A stretch of DNA of 41,068 nt, from positions 1 through 41,068 of the forward strand of contig RFGJ01000266.1 of the NCBI GenBank assembly GCA_003696665.1. Direction: 5' to 3'. Below, in pieces: positions 29,511 to 39,052 of this stretch; the stretch's first letter is position 1, and each line of letters starts with the position of its first letter. The stretch is from Gammaproteobacteria bacterium (GTDB lineage: Bacteria; Pseudomonadota; Gammaproteobacteria; Enterobacterales; GCA-002770795). The notes under the pieces are model-generated. The model saw only the letters and a program-made list of their open reading frames with translations. It did not search any database and was not told the DNA's origin. The position numbers and the translations under genes were made by a program.

Positions 29511-32500
29511 TTAGTCGGTGTTGTTGTTAATGCCTTTCCCTCTCTTAGTAGAACTTCTTAACTCGTAGCCTACCAGTCTAAACGAGCCTACGTCCATACT
29601 GTAGTTCCAGACCTGCAAGTTGTAGCCGCTGCCAATGATAGGTACGGCGAGTCTCGCATACTCTTGGTTCTGTAGTACCGGGCTGTCGATGTCTAAGCTG
29701 CTGTAGTCCCACGTAAGAGTGTCAGCGCCATAAACGTCGGCATCGTAGTATCCAGTATTCTCATCAGAGAAGGAAAGGATAAGGTCAAACTGCTGGCGGT
29801 TCAGGGGGTTTCCTACTTGAGTGAAAGGCAAGTCACCCTTGTTTTGTCGTGTAACACGACGGTCGTTGTTGTGGTTATAATATCCCATGTAGGTAGACAC
29901 ACGTTTCTTATAACCAATGCCTTGCCGATACCAATGAGGAGATGCATACCAGGTGGGAAAAGTCACAAGAATTTCCAGCTTATTCTCATACCCATCAAGT
30001 GGGATAAGATAGCCGTTATCCGCCGCACCAACGATAGTATAGTCTACAAACTTCTCGTCCACCTTTAGAGCGTAGGGAAGTTGGAACGTGCCGTCTTCTC
30101 GCGTACGACCATACAGGATAAGAACTTGGTTGTTCTCAAAGTACGTGTCTGTTAGTACGAGTGTGTTGTGCGGTGTCTTGTAGTAGTGGACGTTAGGTTG
30201 GAGTGGAGAAATTGTGTTTAGGTCTGGGAAGGAAAGTGTGTCAGCGGTGAATGGGTACACTGCAACGTCTTGCACATCCGACACCGGACACATACGGAAG
30301 CCACCACCGAAACTGCGGTTGTTTGGAGTACGCGATGGCAAAATAAGGCTACGTGTTCTATCACAAAACAACTCCGTTTCCTGCACATTGGCAGTGTATC
30401 GAAGCGCGGGTGTGGTAGCCGTCGCGTGACTACCTACAACGGTAGCCCCACTGCCGTAGATATAAACGTCAGCGTGCTGCTGCTCGAAGCCCCATTCGCA
30501 CAGACAGTAAAGCTGACGGCTGGGGTCAATGAATGTTGTGGCGCACGGGTCGCCAAAGTAGGACGTAGCAAACATAACGGTAGTCAGGCTGTCGTCACGA
30601 CGCACAGCACAACCGCCCATGTTATCAAAATGTTCACCATCCAAACCACTCCACTTCACCCATGCTTGGTGGAGAGTGGACATAACGTAAAGGTGGTCGG
30701 GGGTTTGATAGCGGAGGTTAGCGGGTAGCGGGCTACCACTGCCCTCCTTCTCTGCTGCGAACCAGTCTAAACCGTGGTTGCCCAAACTGGCAAACAATAA
30801 TTGCTGCTGCTGTGAGTACGCCAACCACCCGTGTTCTGTGCCCAGCTTCTCAAACACAGGTGAGATGTTTTCACTAATGCTGATAGCCTGATAGTCAAAC
30901 TCGTCGCGGGTAGGCTGAATGACAAACACACCGGACGAACCCATGAATGCAATGGTGCCGTCTAGCTCAGCTACACAACGACTGTTACCAGCTCCGTTGT
31001 TACTTACTAAACGAACGTTTGCGCCGTTCTCGCCTAGAGTCATACGAAACAGACGGTCACGGGTAAAAATGAACAGGCTACCCTGGAACTCCCGAACCGC
31101 TGTGATGTAGTCATCATTACTGGTTGGCAAAATAAAGTCAAACGCGCCGGCGGCACCGAGTTCAGATAGCGCAAGTTGGAAGTCGTTATAGTACAAACCG
31201 ACAACGGACGTGTCGCCTACTGCGCTTACCGCCACACGCAACGGGTCATCCTTCCAACCCGCTAACACAATGCGCCCCTGCCAGATAGTAGACACAGACG
31301 GGTGTGACTGTGCTTTGCCGTAGTCTGAGAAGTTGGAAATGCCAAACGTTACCCAAGCACCGCCTTCTACCAGATAATTTACAACCTCATTAGCAGTACC
31401 AAAATATGCACCCGCACCGCCGTTGCGAGGGGCGCAGATAATGTATTGGCTCTCGCCGCTGACATCTGCTAGGGAGTTAGCATCGAGGGTGATGGTGTTG
31501 CCTGTGTTAACTACTGTGTAGTCCTGCGTTCGACGGTAGTACGAACGAGACACAACACCAGCACTAGCGTCTTGCCACTTTATCCAAGATGGTCGGGCAG
31601 CCGATACTCCAGAGATTTCGTAGACTCCGAGTTCATTAGCTGCAAAGCTGGTAACTCCACCTCGGAAGGGGAGGGTATAGCCACGGGAAAACAGAAGTGT
31701 CCTTGCGGTGCCTGGAGGTGCCCCAGTAAGGATGAAGTTGGGGCTGCGTGGTACTGAAACTGTGGTGTCTGTGCTTCCATTGCTGAATGTGTAGTTAGCT
31801 GCGGTGGTTGGTGGGTTGAGCCAGATGAGAACAGAACCCGGTGACGACGTTGTGTACGGACGAATAGGGTAGCCAGCGGTGGTTAGTGACGTGCTGCTGT
31901 TTGTAATGCCAGAGAGCAGCTCCGGTGGCACAGCTACAAGACGGTCGGCTGGTGAGACTGTACCCTGCACACTACGCCCTATAACCTGAGTACCGTCTAC
32001 CTTGATAGCCTCACACCAATACTGTACGGTAGACCACACCATCAATAAGTTAGAGCCAAGGTTGCCAGGTAGGTAGAAGTCAATAACAACTACTTCCTTA
32101 GTAACCGGGTCGTAGTTACCGATGATGTTTGGGTCGTCGATAGCAATACCGTTGATGTAAAACACAGCGTTACCCAACGGCTGGTCTACTGTTCCGATAA
32201 TACCTTCGAGGTCTGGAGCGTAAAAAGCTTTTGCCGTTTGTCCGCCTTTGGTCGTGTTGCGTACCTGTGTGTATTCTTTTGTAATAAGTTGGATGGGCGT
32301 AGTGTCGCGTTGGGTTAGGATGCAGCGGGTCAGCTTGCCGGGTTCACGAACAACCGTAGCGTCTACGTGTTGGTTACTACGGAACACACCCACACGACCA
32401 CGGAACGCAATACGCTGTACATCTCCTGTCAGAGGGTACGCGCTATCGGGTAGCCAGTGGACTAGGAGGGTGCCTTGACTTGCTCCTACTAGGACTGGGT

Positions 32501-32762
32501 ATCCTTCGAGTAGGTTAAAGCTGTAGAACTGCCCTGGGTACTGGTTAATGAGGTTCTCATTCTGGATGATAAGCTCGCGCCTGTACCCGCGCCGCTTGCT
32601 CATTGTGCCGTCACGCATAATTTCCACATTCAACAGTTCAGGGCTGTTCTCTGGTGGCATAACTAAACGCGACGACACAAGGTCTAACCCGCCCTTCACA
32701 CTGCTAACAATACCATCCTGGTCTGCTGCTGCTTCGCGGGCTGGTTGTCTATTGCTTTGCAT
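29511..32762 (-). CDS. Tail tubular protein B (T7 gp12-like nozzle)
   Basis: 1083 aa, with ribosome site AGGAGAT before the ATG. The opening is diagnostic: GIVSSVKGGLDLVSSRLVMP, then SPELLNVEIMRDGTMSKRRG, as in T7-like tail nozzle proteins. The middle carries the usual WQGRIVLAGWKDDPLRVAVS motif and propeller-like repeats rich in Tyr, Asn and Gly. T7 gp12 is about 794 aa, so this version is longer, as in other cyanopodoviruses. It forms the hexameric tail tip through which DNA leaves. It stands between tail tube A and the internal virion genes, as in T7. Confidence 0.88.
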   Translation of the reverse strand: MQSNRQPAREAAADQDGIVSSVKGGLDLVSSRLVMPPENSPELLNVEIMRDGTMSKRRGYRRELIIQNENLINQYPGQFYSFNLLEGYPVLVGASQGTLLVHWLPDSAYPLTGDVQRIAFRGRVGVFRSNQHVDATVVREPGKLTRCILTQRDTTPIQLITKEYTQVRNTTKGGQTAKAFYAPDLEGIIGTVDQPLGNAVFYINGIAIDDPNIIGNYDPVTKEVVVIDFYLPGNLGSNLLMVWSTVQYWCEAIKVDGTQVIGRSVQGTVSPADRLVAVPPELLSGITNSSTSLTTAGYPIRPYTTSSPGSVLIWLNPPTTAANYTFSNGSTDTTVSVPRSPNFILTGAPPGTARTLLFSRGYTLPFRGGVTSFAANELGVYEISGVSAARPSWIKWQDASAGVVSRSYYRRTQDYTVVNTGNTITLDANSLADVSGESQYIICAPRNGGAGAYFGTANEVVNYLVEGGAWVTFGISNFSDYGKAQSHPSVSTIWQGRIVLAGWKDDPLRVAVSAVGDTSVVGLYYNDFQLALSELGAAGAFDFILPTSNDDYITAVREFQGSLFIFTRDRLFRMTLGENGANVRLVSNNGAGNSRCVAELDGTIAFMGSSGVFVIQPTRDEFDYQAISISENISPVFEKLGTEHGWLAYSQQQQLLFASLGNHGLDWFAAEKEGSGSPLPANLRYQTPDHLYVMSTLHQAWVKWSGLDGEHFDNMGGCAVRRDDSLTTVMFATSYFGDPCATTFIDPSRQLYCLCEWGFEQQHADVYIYGSGATVVGSHATATTPALRYTANVQETELFCDRTRSLILPSRTPNNRSFGGGFRMCPVSDVQDVAVYPFTADTLSFPDLNTISPLQPNVHYYKTPHNTLVLTDTYFENNQVLILYGRTREDGTFQLPYALKVDEKFVDYTIVGAADNGYLIPLDGYENKLEILVTFPTWYASPHWYRQGIGYKKRVSTYMGYYNHNNDRRVTRQNKGDLPFTQVGNPLNRQQFDLILSFSDENTGYYDADVYGADTLTWDYSSLDIDSPVLQNQEYARLAVPIIGSGYNLQVWNYSMDVGSFRLVGYELRSSTKRGKGINNNTD

Positions 32763-32764
32763 TG

Positions 32765-33448
32765 CTATCTCCTGCGGTTGTAGAACGAGAAACCACGTTG
32801 GTTGCCCGTTGCTCTGTGGCGGTCACGCAGTGTTTGTGCCTCGCTTTCCCACAGCATAGTAAAGCTGTTAGCCAAAGAAGTATCTTCTAGGTGGTTGCGC
32901 GCGTACTCTGCGGACGCGAGTTTTTGAATGAGCGGAATAAAAAAGTCAGGACAGGTGAACACACCGTTATCGTTTACAGGAATTTGCAGGAAACGAATGA
33001 TGTCAAACTCGATAGCGTTCTGTCCGATAGTATCGATGGGGTACGGGTTAAACTGAAAACGGTTCCAGCCTACCGTTGTGTAACGGCTGGGGTAAGTTCC
33101 AACAGATAACGTGCTGTCAAATGACTGGTTGTGTGCTAGTGCTAGGAACTCAGGAGTCTGCATAAAAGGAATGGCGATGCGCCGAGACGCACCGCCACCT
33201 AAAGGAACGCGCCAGTAGACCCCCTTAATGCGCTGTACGTCAGTGTCTAGTGTGGCAATGCTACCCGCCCAGACATTGGCGTTACGGCTTTCACTTAGGA
33301 AGTCCCAGTCGTTTAGTTGACTGGTTCTGTTTAGTGCGTATGTTATGCAAGTTTTGAGTTGCGTCCCCTGTAACCCGTTAAGGTTAGGCAAGGGACGCTC
33401 GTTCACACTGAGCAACACATTATTAGCAAGTTCTAATAGTGTCGCCAT
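32765..33448 (-). CDS. Tail tubular protein A (T7 gp11-like gatekeeper)
   Basis: 227 aa (T7 gp11 is 196). The N-terminal helix motif MATLLELANNVLLSVNERPL, followed by TYALNRTSQLNDWDFLSESR, is typical of the family, which forms the ring between portal and nozzle. A central Tyr/Pro/Arg loop region and a C-terminal helix (LASAEYARNHLEDTSLANSF) fit the known fold. It lies two bases after the stop-start junction with tube B and seven bases from the capsid gene, so the three structural genes are tightly linked. No ribosome site is evident. Confidence 0.88.
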   Translation of the reverse strand: MATLLELANNVLLSVNERPLPNLNGLQGTQLKTCITYALNRTSQLNDWDFLSESRNANVWAGSIATLDTDVQRIKGVYWRVPLGGGASRRIAIPFMQTPEFLALAHNQSFDSTLSVGTYPSRYTTVGWNRFQFNPYPIDTIGQNAIEFDIIRFLQIPVNDNGVFTCPDFFIPLIQKLASAEYARNHLEDTSLANSFTMLWESEAQTLRDRHRATGNQRGFSFYNRRR

Positions 33449-33454
33449 GTTGTA

Positions 33455-34447
33455 TCACTGGGTAGAGATTAGGATGCAGCCATCTTCACGGTACGGCTTG
33501 ATGCCGTAAATTTGAGTCGTGACTACCTTTGTGGCTTGGTAGTCAATGTCTCTATCAGTCTCAACGGAGGGCATTTTGACCATTGCCATTGCCAGAGCAT
33601 CGGGAGTGGTGAGCATAGCCGTCCACTTACCGACAGGCAGAGAAGCAGGTGCGGTGATGTCAAACTGTGTGGGGTAGTACATGCTACCAGTCATGCCAGG
33701 AGACGGGCCTGGAGCGATGTCCTGGTCGCCGTTGCTGAAGTTGTTAGTGCCGTTCACCGTCATGTTATCGGTTACGACCACTGGCACGCCGTAGACTTGA
33801 CCCACAACACCGCTAAGCATCGGACGGTTGTCAGCATCACCAATAAACTCAGACTGTACAAACTTGGAAGCAGACGCGATAAGGTCAGCGTGCTGCGACG
33901 GAGACACAATAAGCACCCGACCTTGGCGGGGGATGCGGCGAATGTCCATGAGTTCAATAGCCGTCAGAATTTCTGCATCACTTAGCGGAGTGCTCACGTT
34001 GATGTGGCTAGAACCACCCACGTTGACGTTGACGAAAGCAGCACGCATACCCAGAATAAGGTTGTCAATGTCACGCGCCATTGCATGACCTAGTTCGCGT
34101 GTGTACTCTGCACGTAGGTTCACGTTGCTCTGAATTTCCAGAATGTCCTCTATCATGAAGGACGCTTCGCGGTAGGTGTCTACACGCATATCCCACTTAC
34201 CTTCAGTCACAGCCTGATAGGTAACGGGGGACTTGGGTAGTTTGTTGTTGACACCGAGACGGGAGATTTTAGGCATCCGCACGTAGTCACCAACACCACC
34301 ATTAAAGGCAATGCGCTTAACGTACTTAGCCAAAATGAGTTGTTCCATGCGGTAACGGAAAATTTCCGTAGACCACATTTCGGGAATAAAAGTTGCGCCC
34401 TCTGCGCGACCAAAAATTTGCCCTTGGGGGGTAATGGTGGTGGACAT
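33455..34447 (-). CDS. Major capsid protein (T7 gp10-like)
   Basis: 330 aa, with AGGAAAC seven bases before the ATG. It lies in the expected place between scaffold and tail tube A. The N-terminal EMWSTEIFRYRMEQLILAKY and the following VKRIAFNGGVGDYVRMPKIS, then the long helix ARDIDNLILGMRAAF, are the N-arm and spine-helix pattern of T7-like HK97-fold capsid proteins. A later RQGRVLIVSPSQHADLIAS stretch is also usual. About 415 copies build the head in T7. No frameshifted long form is evident. Confidence 0.88.
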   Translation of the reverse strand: MSTTITPQGQIFGRAEGATFIPEMWSTEIFRYRMEQLILAKYVKRIAFNGGVGDYVRMPKISRLGVNNKLPKSPVTYQAVTEGKWDMRVDTYREASFMIEDILEIQSNVNLRAEYTRELGHAMARDIDNLILGMRAAFVNVNVGGSSHINVSTPLSDAEILTAIELMDIRRIPRQGRVLIVSPSQHADLIASASKFVQSEFIGDADNRPMLSGVVGQVYGVPVVVTDNMTVNGTNNFSNGDQDIAPGPSPGMTGSMYYPTQFDITAPASLPVGKWTAMLTTPDALAMAMVKMPSVETDRDIDYQATKVVTTQIYGIKPYREDGCILISTQ

Positions 34448-34486
34448 AAAAGTTGTTTCCTATTCTATCGATGTGCAAATATAGCA

Positions 34487-34517
34487 GGTGGCAAAATAGT
34501 TTAACTACTGTGCCACC
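34487..34517 (-). promoter_or_regulatory. Motif-based hairpin upstream of the capsid gene
   Basis: GGTGGCA (34487-34493) and TGCCACC (34511-34517) pair around a 17-base loop. One arm is the motif copy at 34488. This is the only place I see where the motif is part of a clear inverted repeat. It lies in the leader of the most abundant late product. Confidence 0.5.
34488..34499 (+). repeat. Dispersed motif, exact copy
   Basis: GTGGCAAAATAG in the 83-base gap between scaffold and capsid genes. Confidence 0.85.
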
Positions 34518-34530
34518 CTATAGACCCGTC

Positions 34531-35283
34531 CTAAACTGTATCGTTAATAACCCGCTGTTCTCTAAATGCGGCTTCAATGAGTGGCAGGTTCTTTTGGTAG
34601 TCCGCAGGGGACATCTCAAGAATTTCGCTCAGCTTGAACGTGTTTGCCGCTGCGCCCTGTCCGGTTGCCTGCTTGCCGCCCTGGATAAAACGTACGGTTT
34701 CACGCTGCGGTTTTGCCTTACGGGTTTCTTTGACACCACGTTCCTGCTGCACAAGCGCCCACAGTAGCTTAGCGCCTTCGACGTTATCGTACTTCTCTTG
34801 CAGTTCAGGAGGCAGCTTGGCGAACCGTTCCGCAACGGCTTCCATGTTTGCTTCATAGCTGTCGTCACCCCAGAACTGGCGTAACTCTTGCTCCTGTTTC
34901 TCTACAGCGGTTTGTTGCACGATGGCATCCGCACCGCCCAGGACAGACAAAATTTCATCAATGGAAAGACCAAGGCGCTTCTCCAGTGCTTGGCTTACTT
35001 TTTCAATGAAAGCGTCGTCTAACTCACCAGCGTCAGCAGCGGGCTTCTCGCCCTCCGCCTTCTCTTCTGCTTTGGGGGCTTCGGGGTTCAGCGCCTTTCG
35101 CAGTTCGTCAAGCTTGGAGATGTCCAGTTTTTCAGTGGGTGTTTCCTCTGCGGCAGGAACATCACCCTCTATTTTGCCACCTTCGACAGGTGCCTCTGTG
35201 GTGGTGGGTTCATCGGGCAGCGTTAGCCAGTCGTCATCCCCACCCTTTTCGTTATATTCAAAAATTTGCGGTTGCGTCGTCAT
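34531..35283 (-). CDS. Scaffold (capsid assembly) protein
   Basis: 250 aa, very acidic and Glu/Ala/Pro-rich. The first 110 residues are disordered (EEKAEGEKPAADAGELDDA and similar). Predicted helices follow (FIEKVSQALEKRLGLSIDEI), then a Lys/Arg-containing C-terminus that in scaffolds contacts the capsid. Place between portal and capsid and composition match T7 gp9. It shows an ATGA-type overlap with the portal gene and carries AAGAGCAACT before the start. An exact motif copy (35169) encodes GGKIEG in the disordered N-terminal part. Confidence 0.8.
   Translation of the reverse strand: MTTQPQIFEYNEKGGDDDWLTLPDEPTTTEAPVEGGKIEGDVPAAEETPTEKLDISKLDELRKALNPEAPKAEEKAEGEKPAADAGELDDAFIEKVSQALEKRLGLSIDEILSVLGGADAIVQQTAVEKQEQELRQFWGDDSYEANMEAVAERFAKLPPELQEKYDNVEGAKLLWALVQQERGVKETRKAKPQRETVRFIQGGKQATGQGAAANTFKLSEILEMSPADYQKNLPLIEAAFREQRVINDTV
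35169..35180 (-). repeat. Dispersed motif, exact copy (in scaffold gene)
   Basis: Reads in frame as GGKIE within the disordered acidic arm. Confidence 0.8.
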
Positions 35284-37304
35284 AGTTGCTCTTCCATTAG
35301 TGACGGGTCAAGTGCTGAAACGTCCACACCAGGAGGTAGCGGTGCGGATGGCATAGATGCGGAAATGCCCTGTACGGTTAGACCAGGGGCGGCAGACTCA
35401 CGCGCTGCCAGTGCATCCATTAGAGAGGAACCACCGATGTTCTGAATGTCACCTTGCATTTGCGCCATTGCTTCCATCTCTGGGTCGATGGGCATTTCTG
35501 GTGCGGCGGCGGGTTCTTCTTTGGGTACTTTGATGTAGCGTTCAACGTCGCGACCGATAAAGCGACGTGTTAGTTCTTTTGCGACTTCAAGCCAGTTGAC
35601 AATACTGCCCATCTCTGGCACTTGGTTTACAGCCGAAACCCAGTCAGTCATATTGCGTAGCTCGTACTCTCGGTCAGCGACGTGTGAAGCGCCTTTGGGT
35701 TGGAAGTAGAAGTTGTGTGAAAGTTGGTCGATACCTACGCGAACGTACCAGATAGTTTCTGGACTGTCACCGGGAATGGGAATAACTTCTTCTTCAATTT
35801 GGAACTGTTGACACAGCGAGTAGTAATTAGTCAACAGTCGTTTCAATACCTGTGTTTCAAAATGCGCGTGTACGCCAGACAGACGGTTGCCGCCAGCGTC
35901 ACGCAGTGCTTGAATTTCTGCTGCTGTCACACGTTCACCGGAACGCCCAGGTGTGTTACCAATGAAGGCACCCGTACTGGTGGTTTGTTCGATGTCCTGG
36001 ACAAGCAATTGCTCCTCGTTAACCGAGACACCTTGGTAAGTGCGGTCAAAAGGTAACGGTCGAATGGTTTGTCCAATAGCGGAAACGGGAATAAGCTTAC
36101 CGGGTTCTACGGTAAACGTGTCGGCATCTAGTGTACCGTCGTTGATGAACTCGTACATTGGTGCGAGGGACAATTCACCTGCGTCGAGTCGCTGGTTTTT
36201 AATACTCGCCTGCTCTTGCAACGCCCCTCTTATTGGTTCCAATAACCCTATGCCGTATGGCTGGTTAAAGACGGGTGTGTAGGTGCCAAATACAAAGGGA
36301 CGACCTCCCCAGTAGGGGTTAGTCTCACAGCGTAGGATAGTGTCTCCTGTCCATGTAACAACAACGTCGTGAAGTTCCTTGTCGGGCAGCTCGATGTTAC
36401 CCCAGAACTCATACACCTCCACTCGCTGAGATGGTGAGATGGTCTGTTCGATACCAGCAAAGATGTCAAGGTTCCGCTTCTCCTCAGAAAATACGTTAAA
36501 GCTGCGGTTAACTTTAGCCGTCTTAAGTAGGTCTGGGTCTGCCAGGTCGTAGTAACCATCCTTCACTAAACGTTGCAGCTCCGCACGGGTCATGGTAATG
36601 CGCCGCACGAAGTCCGCCTTGTTGGGGTTGCTTGCGTCTGGGTCTAGCCAGAAGTCAAAGATATCCGCAACCTCTAGGTCTGGAGCGTTGAAGATGGTTT
36701 TCTCCACCTCTGTTACTTCCACAATGTCTTCATCCATAACACGGGTGATGACATTTTGCTTACGCTTTGCGGTTTCATACCGCCACGGCAGGGCGTACAC
36801 AGACGTACCCGCAATGCACAACTGACGAATGAAGCTTTCCGTTACTTCGGTAAAGCCGGACTGGTTCAGCTTGGTTTTAATGTAGTACTTCATCACCTTA
36901 AGGTAGGTTTGGTAGTCCTCATCGTCAATGTATTCCATTGGTGACAGGTCAAACCAGTCGTCATTTGGGAACGTAGCGCCCATGAGATAAGACACAACGG
37001 TTTCAACAGTACGAAATGCTAGACCCGTTTGGATGCGGTGTCGCCAGTCCTTGGTTGTGTCACCCGTCGATACCATTGCTTGTCGCCGCAACCACGATGA
37101 AGCTTCTTCAGTGTTCAAATACAGACCCCAGCTTTCAAGCATACGGTCTGTCTTGGGTTTACGTCGGTCTTCAAACTCTTTATGCAGCGTTTGGCACACC
37201 TGGAGCAGCGCGTTAACACGTTGGTTAGCTGCTAAGGGTGCGCCGTGGTAGGGCAGGTCAGTAAATAGGAAGTGGTTTTTGTCTAGCTTAGGTAGCTTTT
37301 GCAT
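35280..37304 (-). CDS. Portal protein (head-tail connector)
   Basis: 674 aa (T7 gp8 is 536). Recognisable family segments are ALLQVCQTLHKEFEDRRKPK at the start, AGTSVYALPWRYE (about residue 169), the FDFWLDPDASNPNKADFV-type wing (about 217) and the long stem and crown region with NQRLDAGELSLAPMYEFIND and GNTPGRSGERVTAAEIQALR. The dodecameric ring at one vertex passes DNA in and out and seats terminase and tail tube A. The C-terminal 90 residues are Pro/Met/Ala-rich and probably disordered. GGAGG lies 10 bases before the ATG. It lies between the large terminase and scaffold genes. Confidence 0.88.
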   Translation of the reverse strand: MQKLPKLDKNHFLFTDLPYHGAPLAANQRVNALLQVCQTLHKEFEDRRKPKTDRMLESWGLYLNTEEASSWLRRQAMVSTGDTTKDWRHRIQTGLAFRTVETVVSYLMGATFPNDDWFDLSPMEYIDDEDYQTYLKVMKYYIKTKLNQSGFTEVTESFIRQLCIAGTSVYALPWRYETAKRKQNVITRVMDEDIVEVTEVEKTIFNAPDLEVADIFDFWLDPDASNPNKADFVRRITMTRAELQRLVKDGYYDLADPDLLKTAKVNRSFNVFSEEKRNLDIFAGIEQTISPSQRVEVYEFWGNIELPDKELHDVVVTWTGDTILRCETNPYWGGRPFVFGTYTPVFNQPYGIGLLEPIRGALQEQASIKNQRLDAGELSLAPMYEFINDGTLDADTFTVEPGKLIPVSAIGQTIRPLPFDRTYQGVSVNEEQLLVQDIEQTTSTGAFIGNTPGRSGERVTAAEIQALRDAGGNRLSGVHAHFETQVLKRLLTNYYSLCQQFQIEEEVIPIPGDSPETIWYVRVGIDQLSHNFYFQPKGASHVADREYELRNMTDWVSAVNQVPEMGSIVNWLEVAKELTRRFIGRDVERYIKVPKEEPAAAPEMPIDPEMEAMAQMQGDIQNIGGSSLMDALAARESAAPGLTVQGISASMPSAPLPPGVDVSALDPSLMEEQL

Positions 37305-38993
37305 TTAACGGAAACCTCCGTAACGTTTGTTTCTGAATTTCTCTAGGTAGTTCTTTGGCTTGTCCGGTGCTGCGGGTTTCGCTACACTTGCAAGTATTTC
37401 AACCACATCCGGGAAGTCGTCTTTAGCGTTTGGTACACCAAACATTTGAAACTGACTTATGATGTGCATCTCACGGGTCAGGGACTCAGCGAACATAACC
37501 CGGTTGTCACGAATGAGCGGTTCCAAACCGTTGATAATACGCGCTACCTTCTCACCCCTAGGCTTAACTTCTACAATGCCAATGGGGTGAAACTTAGCAA
37601 ACGCCATCTTAAACGCACCTGCCAAATGACCGAAGCCGCTCACAGTTTCAAGGTGCAAGCAACGGATACCCCACCTGTCCATGTATTTATACGCGGTAGA
37701 GATAAGCATACTGGTGTTGACGCGGGCGCAGAAACCGTCTAAGACACACAGAACGCCCGCCTTAGTCCTTCCACCTATTGCAAAGGCAGTGTAGTCGGCG
37801 GTCTGTTGGATAGACACTGCTGGGTCACAGACAGCAAACAGACGTATCCTTTCAGAGGCATCGATACTGTTAAACGTGATGGTTGCGTAGCCGTCACCGT
37901 TGTATACTACCTGCTCTTTTCGTATTTTGATGGCATCTAAGTTAAGCGCCAACGGTGCATTCTCTGTAAGCAGAATGGTGTTGAGGTACTGTGACGCAAA
38001 GGTTGCAGCCGTAAGCCGCTTCCTTAACTTCATCTCTAGCCTTTTGCTCCACTTCTCATGCCACAGATAACCGCCGGTGTTGTCGTATGTGTTCTTATAG
38101 ATGTTGCGCTTGTAGATGTGGTATCCAAGTTCTTCAGCGTCGTTTTCTAGCTGCTCATACCAATCATCCATAGCGTAACGTGTGCCTACTACCGTCATAT
38201 CACCACCCAATAGGGCTTGGTGCTTAGCGTTAGGCGGTAGTTTATCGGCTAACCAGGTGTCAACATACGGAGGGTCTAAGACGCTTTCGAGGTCGCCTAC
38301 CCACTCCAACAAACGAGTCTTCTTAACACCATCACAGGCGTTGTCTTTGGTAACAACGTCATCCAAACGTATTTTATCAAAGTGGAAACCCGTGCTTCCT
38401 TTGCCGATAGAACCCGCCATTAGTGTAGGTTCTTTCATTGTGAACGGACGCACAACCTGTAGTTCCGTTGAGCGCCACACAATTTTCTTGTCCTCGGCTT
38501 CTGTCTCTGTCGTGTCGTCAAAGTTGCGCCTATCCCGTACCCGCTTCATTCCCTGCTTTTCCATTGTGGGAATGAGAATACCGTCAATGTGTGGACGCGC
38601 ATTCCACACATGCTCTTGTAAAAAGTCGTCCTCTAGGTACGTCTTAACCTCACGCACAAACGCATGAGCTAGGGGGAGGGTACTGGTTCCCACAAAAATA
38701 CGTATGTTTGGGTTGATGTAAATGTCCCACAACGTAAACGCAACGGTCATCAGTGTTGACTTCAGGTGTCCCCGTGGCATTTGCACCATAAGACGCTTCC
38801 CGTCTTCTGTTGCAGGGATACCCATCACCCACTTAATAAGTTCATGGTGGCACTCACCAAACGCCTTACGACCACCTTGAAAGTTAATGAGGTCAATGAA
38901 CTCCCAGAAGTCGTATAGTGCTTTTTTCTTTTGGGAAAGGGTGGGTACTTTTCTAGAACTTCGACTTGTCGCTCTTGTTACTGTTCTCGGCAT
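37305..38993 (-). CDS. Large terminase (packaging ATPase-nuclease)
   Basis: 562 aa from the ATG at 38993; a TTG two codons upstream is possible. The ATPase half has the Walker A-like MPRGHLKSTLM (about residue 70) and a DEAD-box-like segment (FDKIRLDDVVTKDNACDG). The RNase H-like nuclease half begins at RLFAVCDPAVS (about 360) with Asp ligands, then ADYTAFAIGGR, and has a later Glu in HLETVSGFGHL. It moves DNA into the head and cuts it. T7 places terminase last, whereas here it precedes the portal. The start region lies 13 bases from a motif copy. Confidence 0.88.
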   Translation of the reverse strand: MPRTVTRATSRSSRKVPTLSQKKKALYDFWEFIDLINFQGGRKAFGECHHELIKWVMGIPATEDGKRLMVQMPRGHLKSTLMTVAFTLWDIYINPNIRIFVGTSTLPLAHAFVREVKTYLEDDFLQEHVWNARPHIDGILIPTMEKQGMKRVRDRRNFDDTTETEAEDKKIVWRSTELQVVRPFTMKEPTLMAGSIGKGSTGFHFDKIRLDDVVTKDNACDGVKKTRLLEWVGDLESVLDPPYVDTWLADKLPPNAKHQALLGGDMTVVGTRYAMDDWYEQLENDAEELGYHIYKRNIYKNTYDNTGGYLWHEKWSKRLEMKLRKRLTAATFASQYLNTILLTENAPLALNLDAIKIRKEQVVYNGDGYATITFNSIDASERIRLFAVCDPAVSIQQTADYTAFAIGGRTKAGVLCVLDGFCARVNTSMLISTAYKYMDRWGIRCLHLETVSGFGHLAGAFKMAFAKFHPIGIVEVKPRGEKVARIINGLEPLIRDNRVMFAESLTREMHIISQFQMFGVPNAKDDFPDVVEILASVAKPAAPDKPKNYLEKFRNKRYGGFR

Positions 38994-39005
38994 ACACAAA
39001 CCAAT

Positions 39006-39017
39006 GTGGCAAAAAAG
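39006..39017 (+). repeat. Dispersed motif, one-mismatch copy
   Basis: CCAATGTGGCAAAAAAGTTT in the gap before the large-terminase gene. Confidence 0.8.
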
Positions 39018-39052
39018 TTTAGTGGGGAGTTGGCAGTCCTCCCCACAGTGGT

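Noticed and set aside
30335-31135. TGGCAAAATAA words at 30335 and 31124 in tail tube B
   Set aside because: Two mismatches each and no extended similarity; possibly decayed copies but too weak to list.
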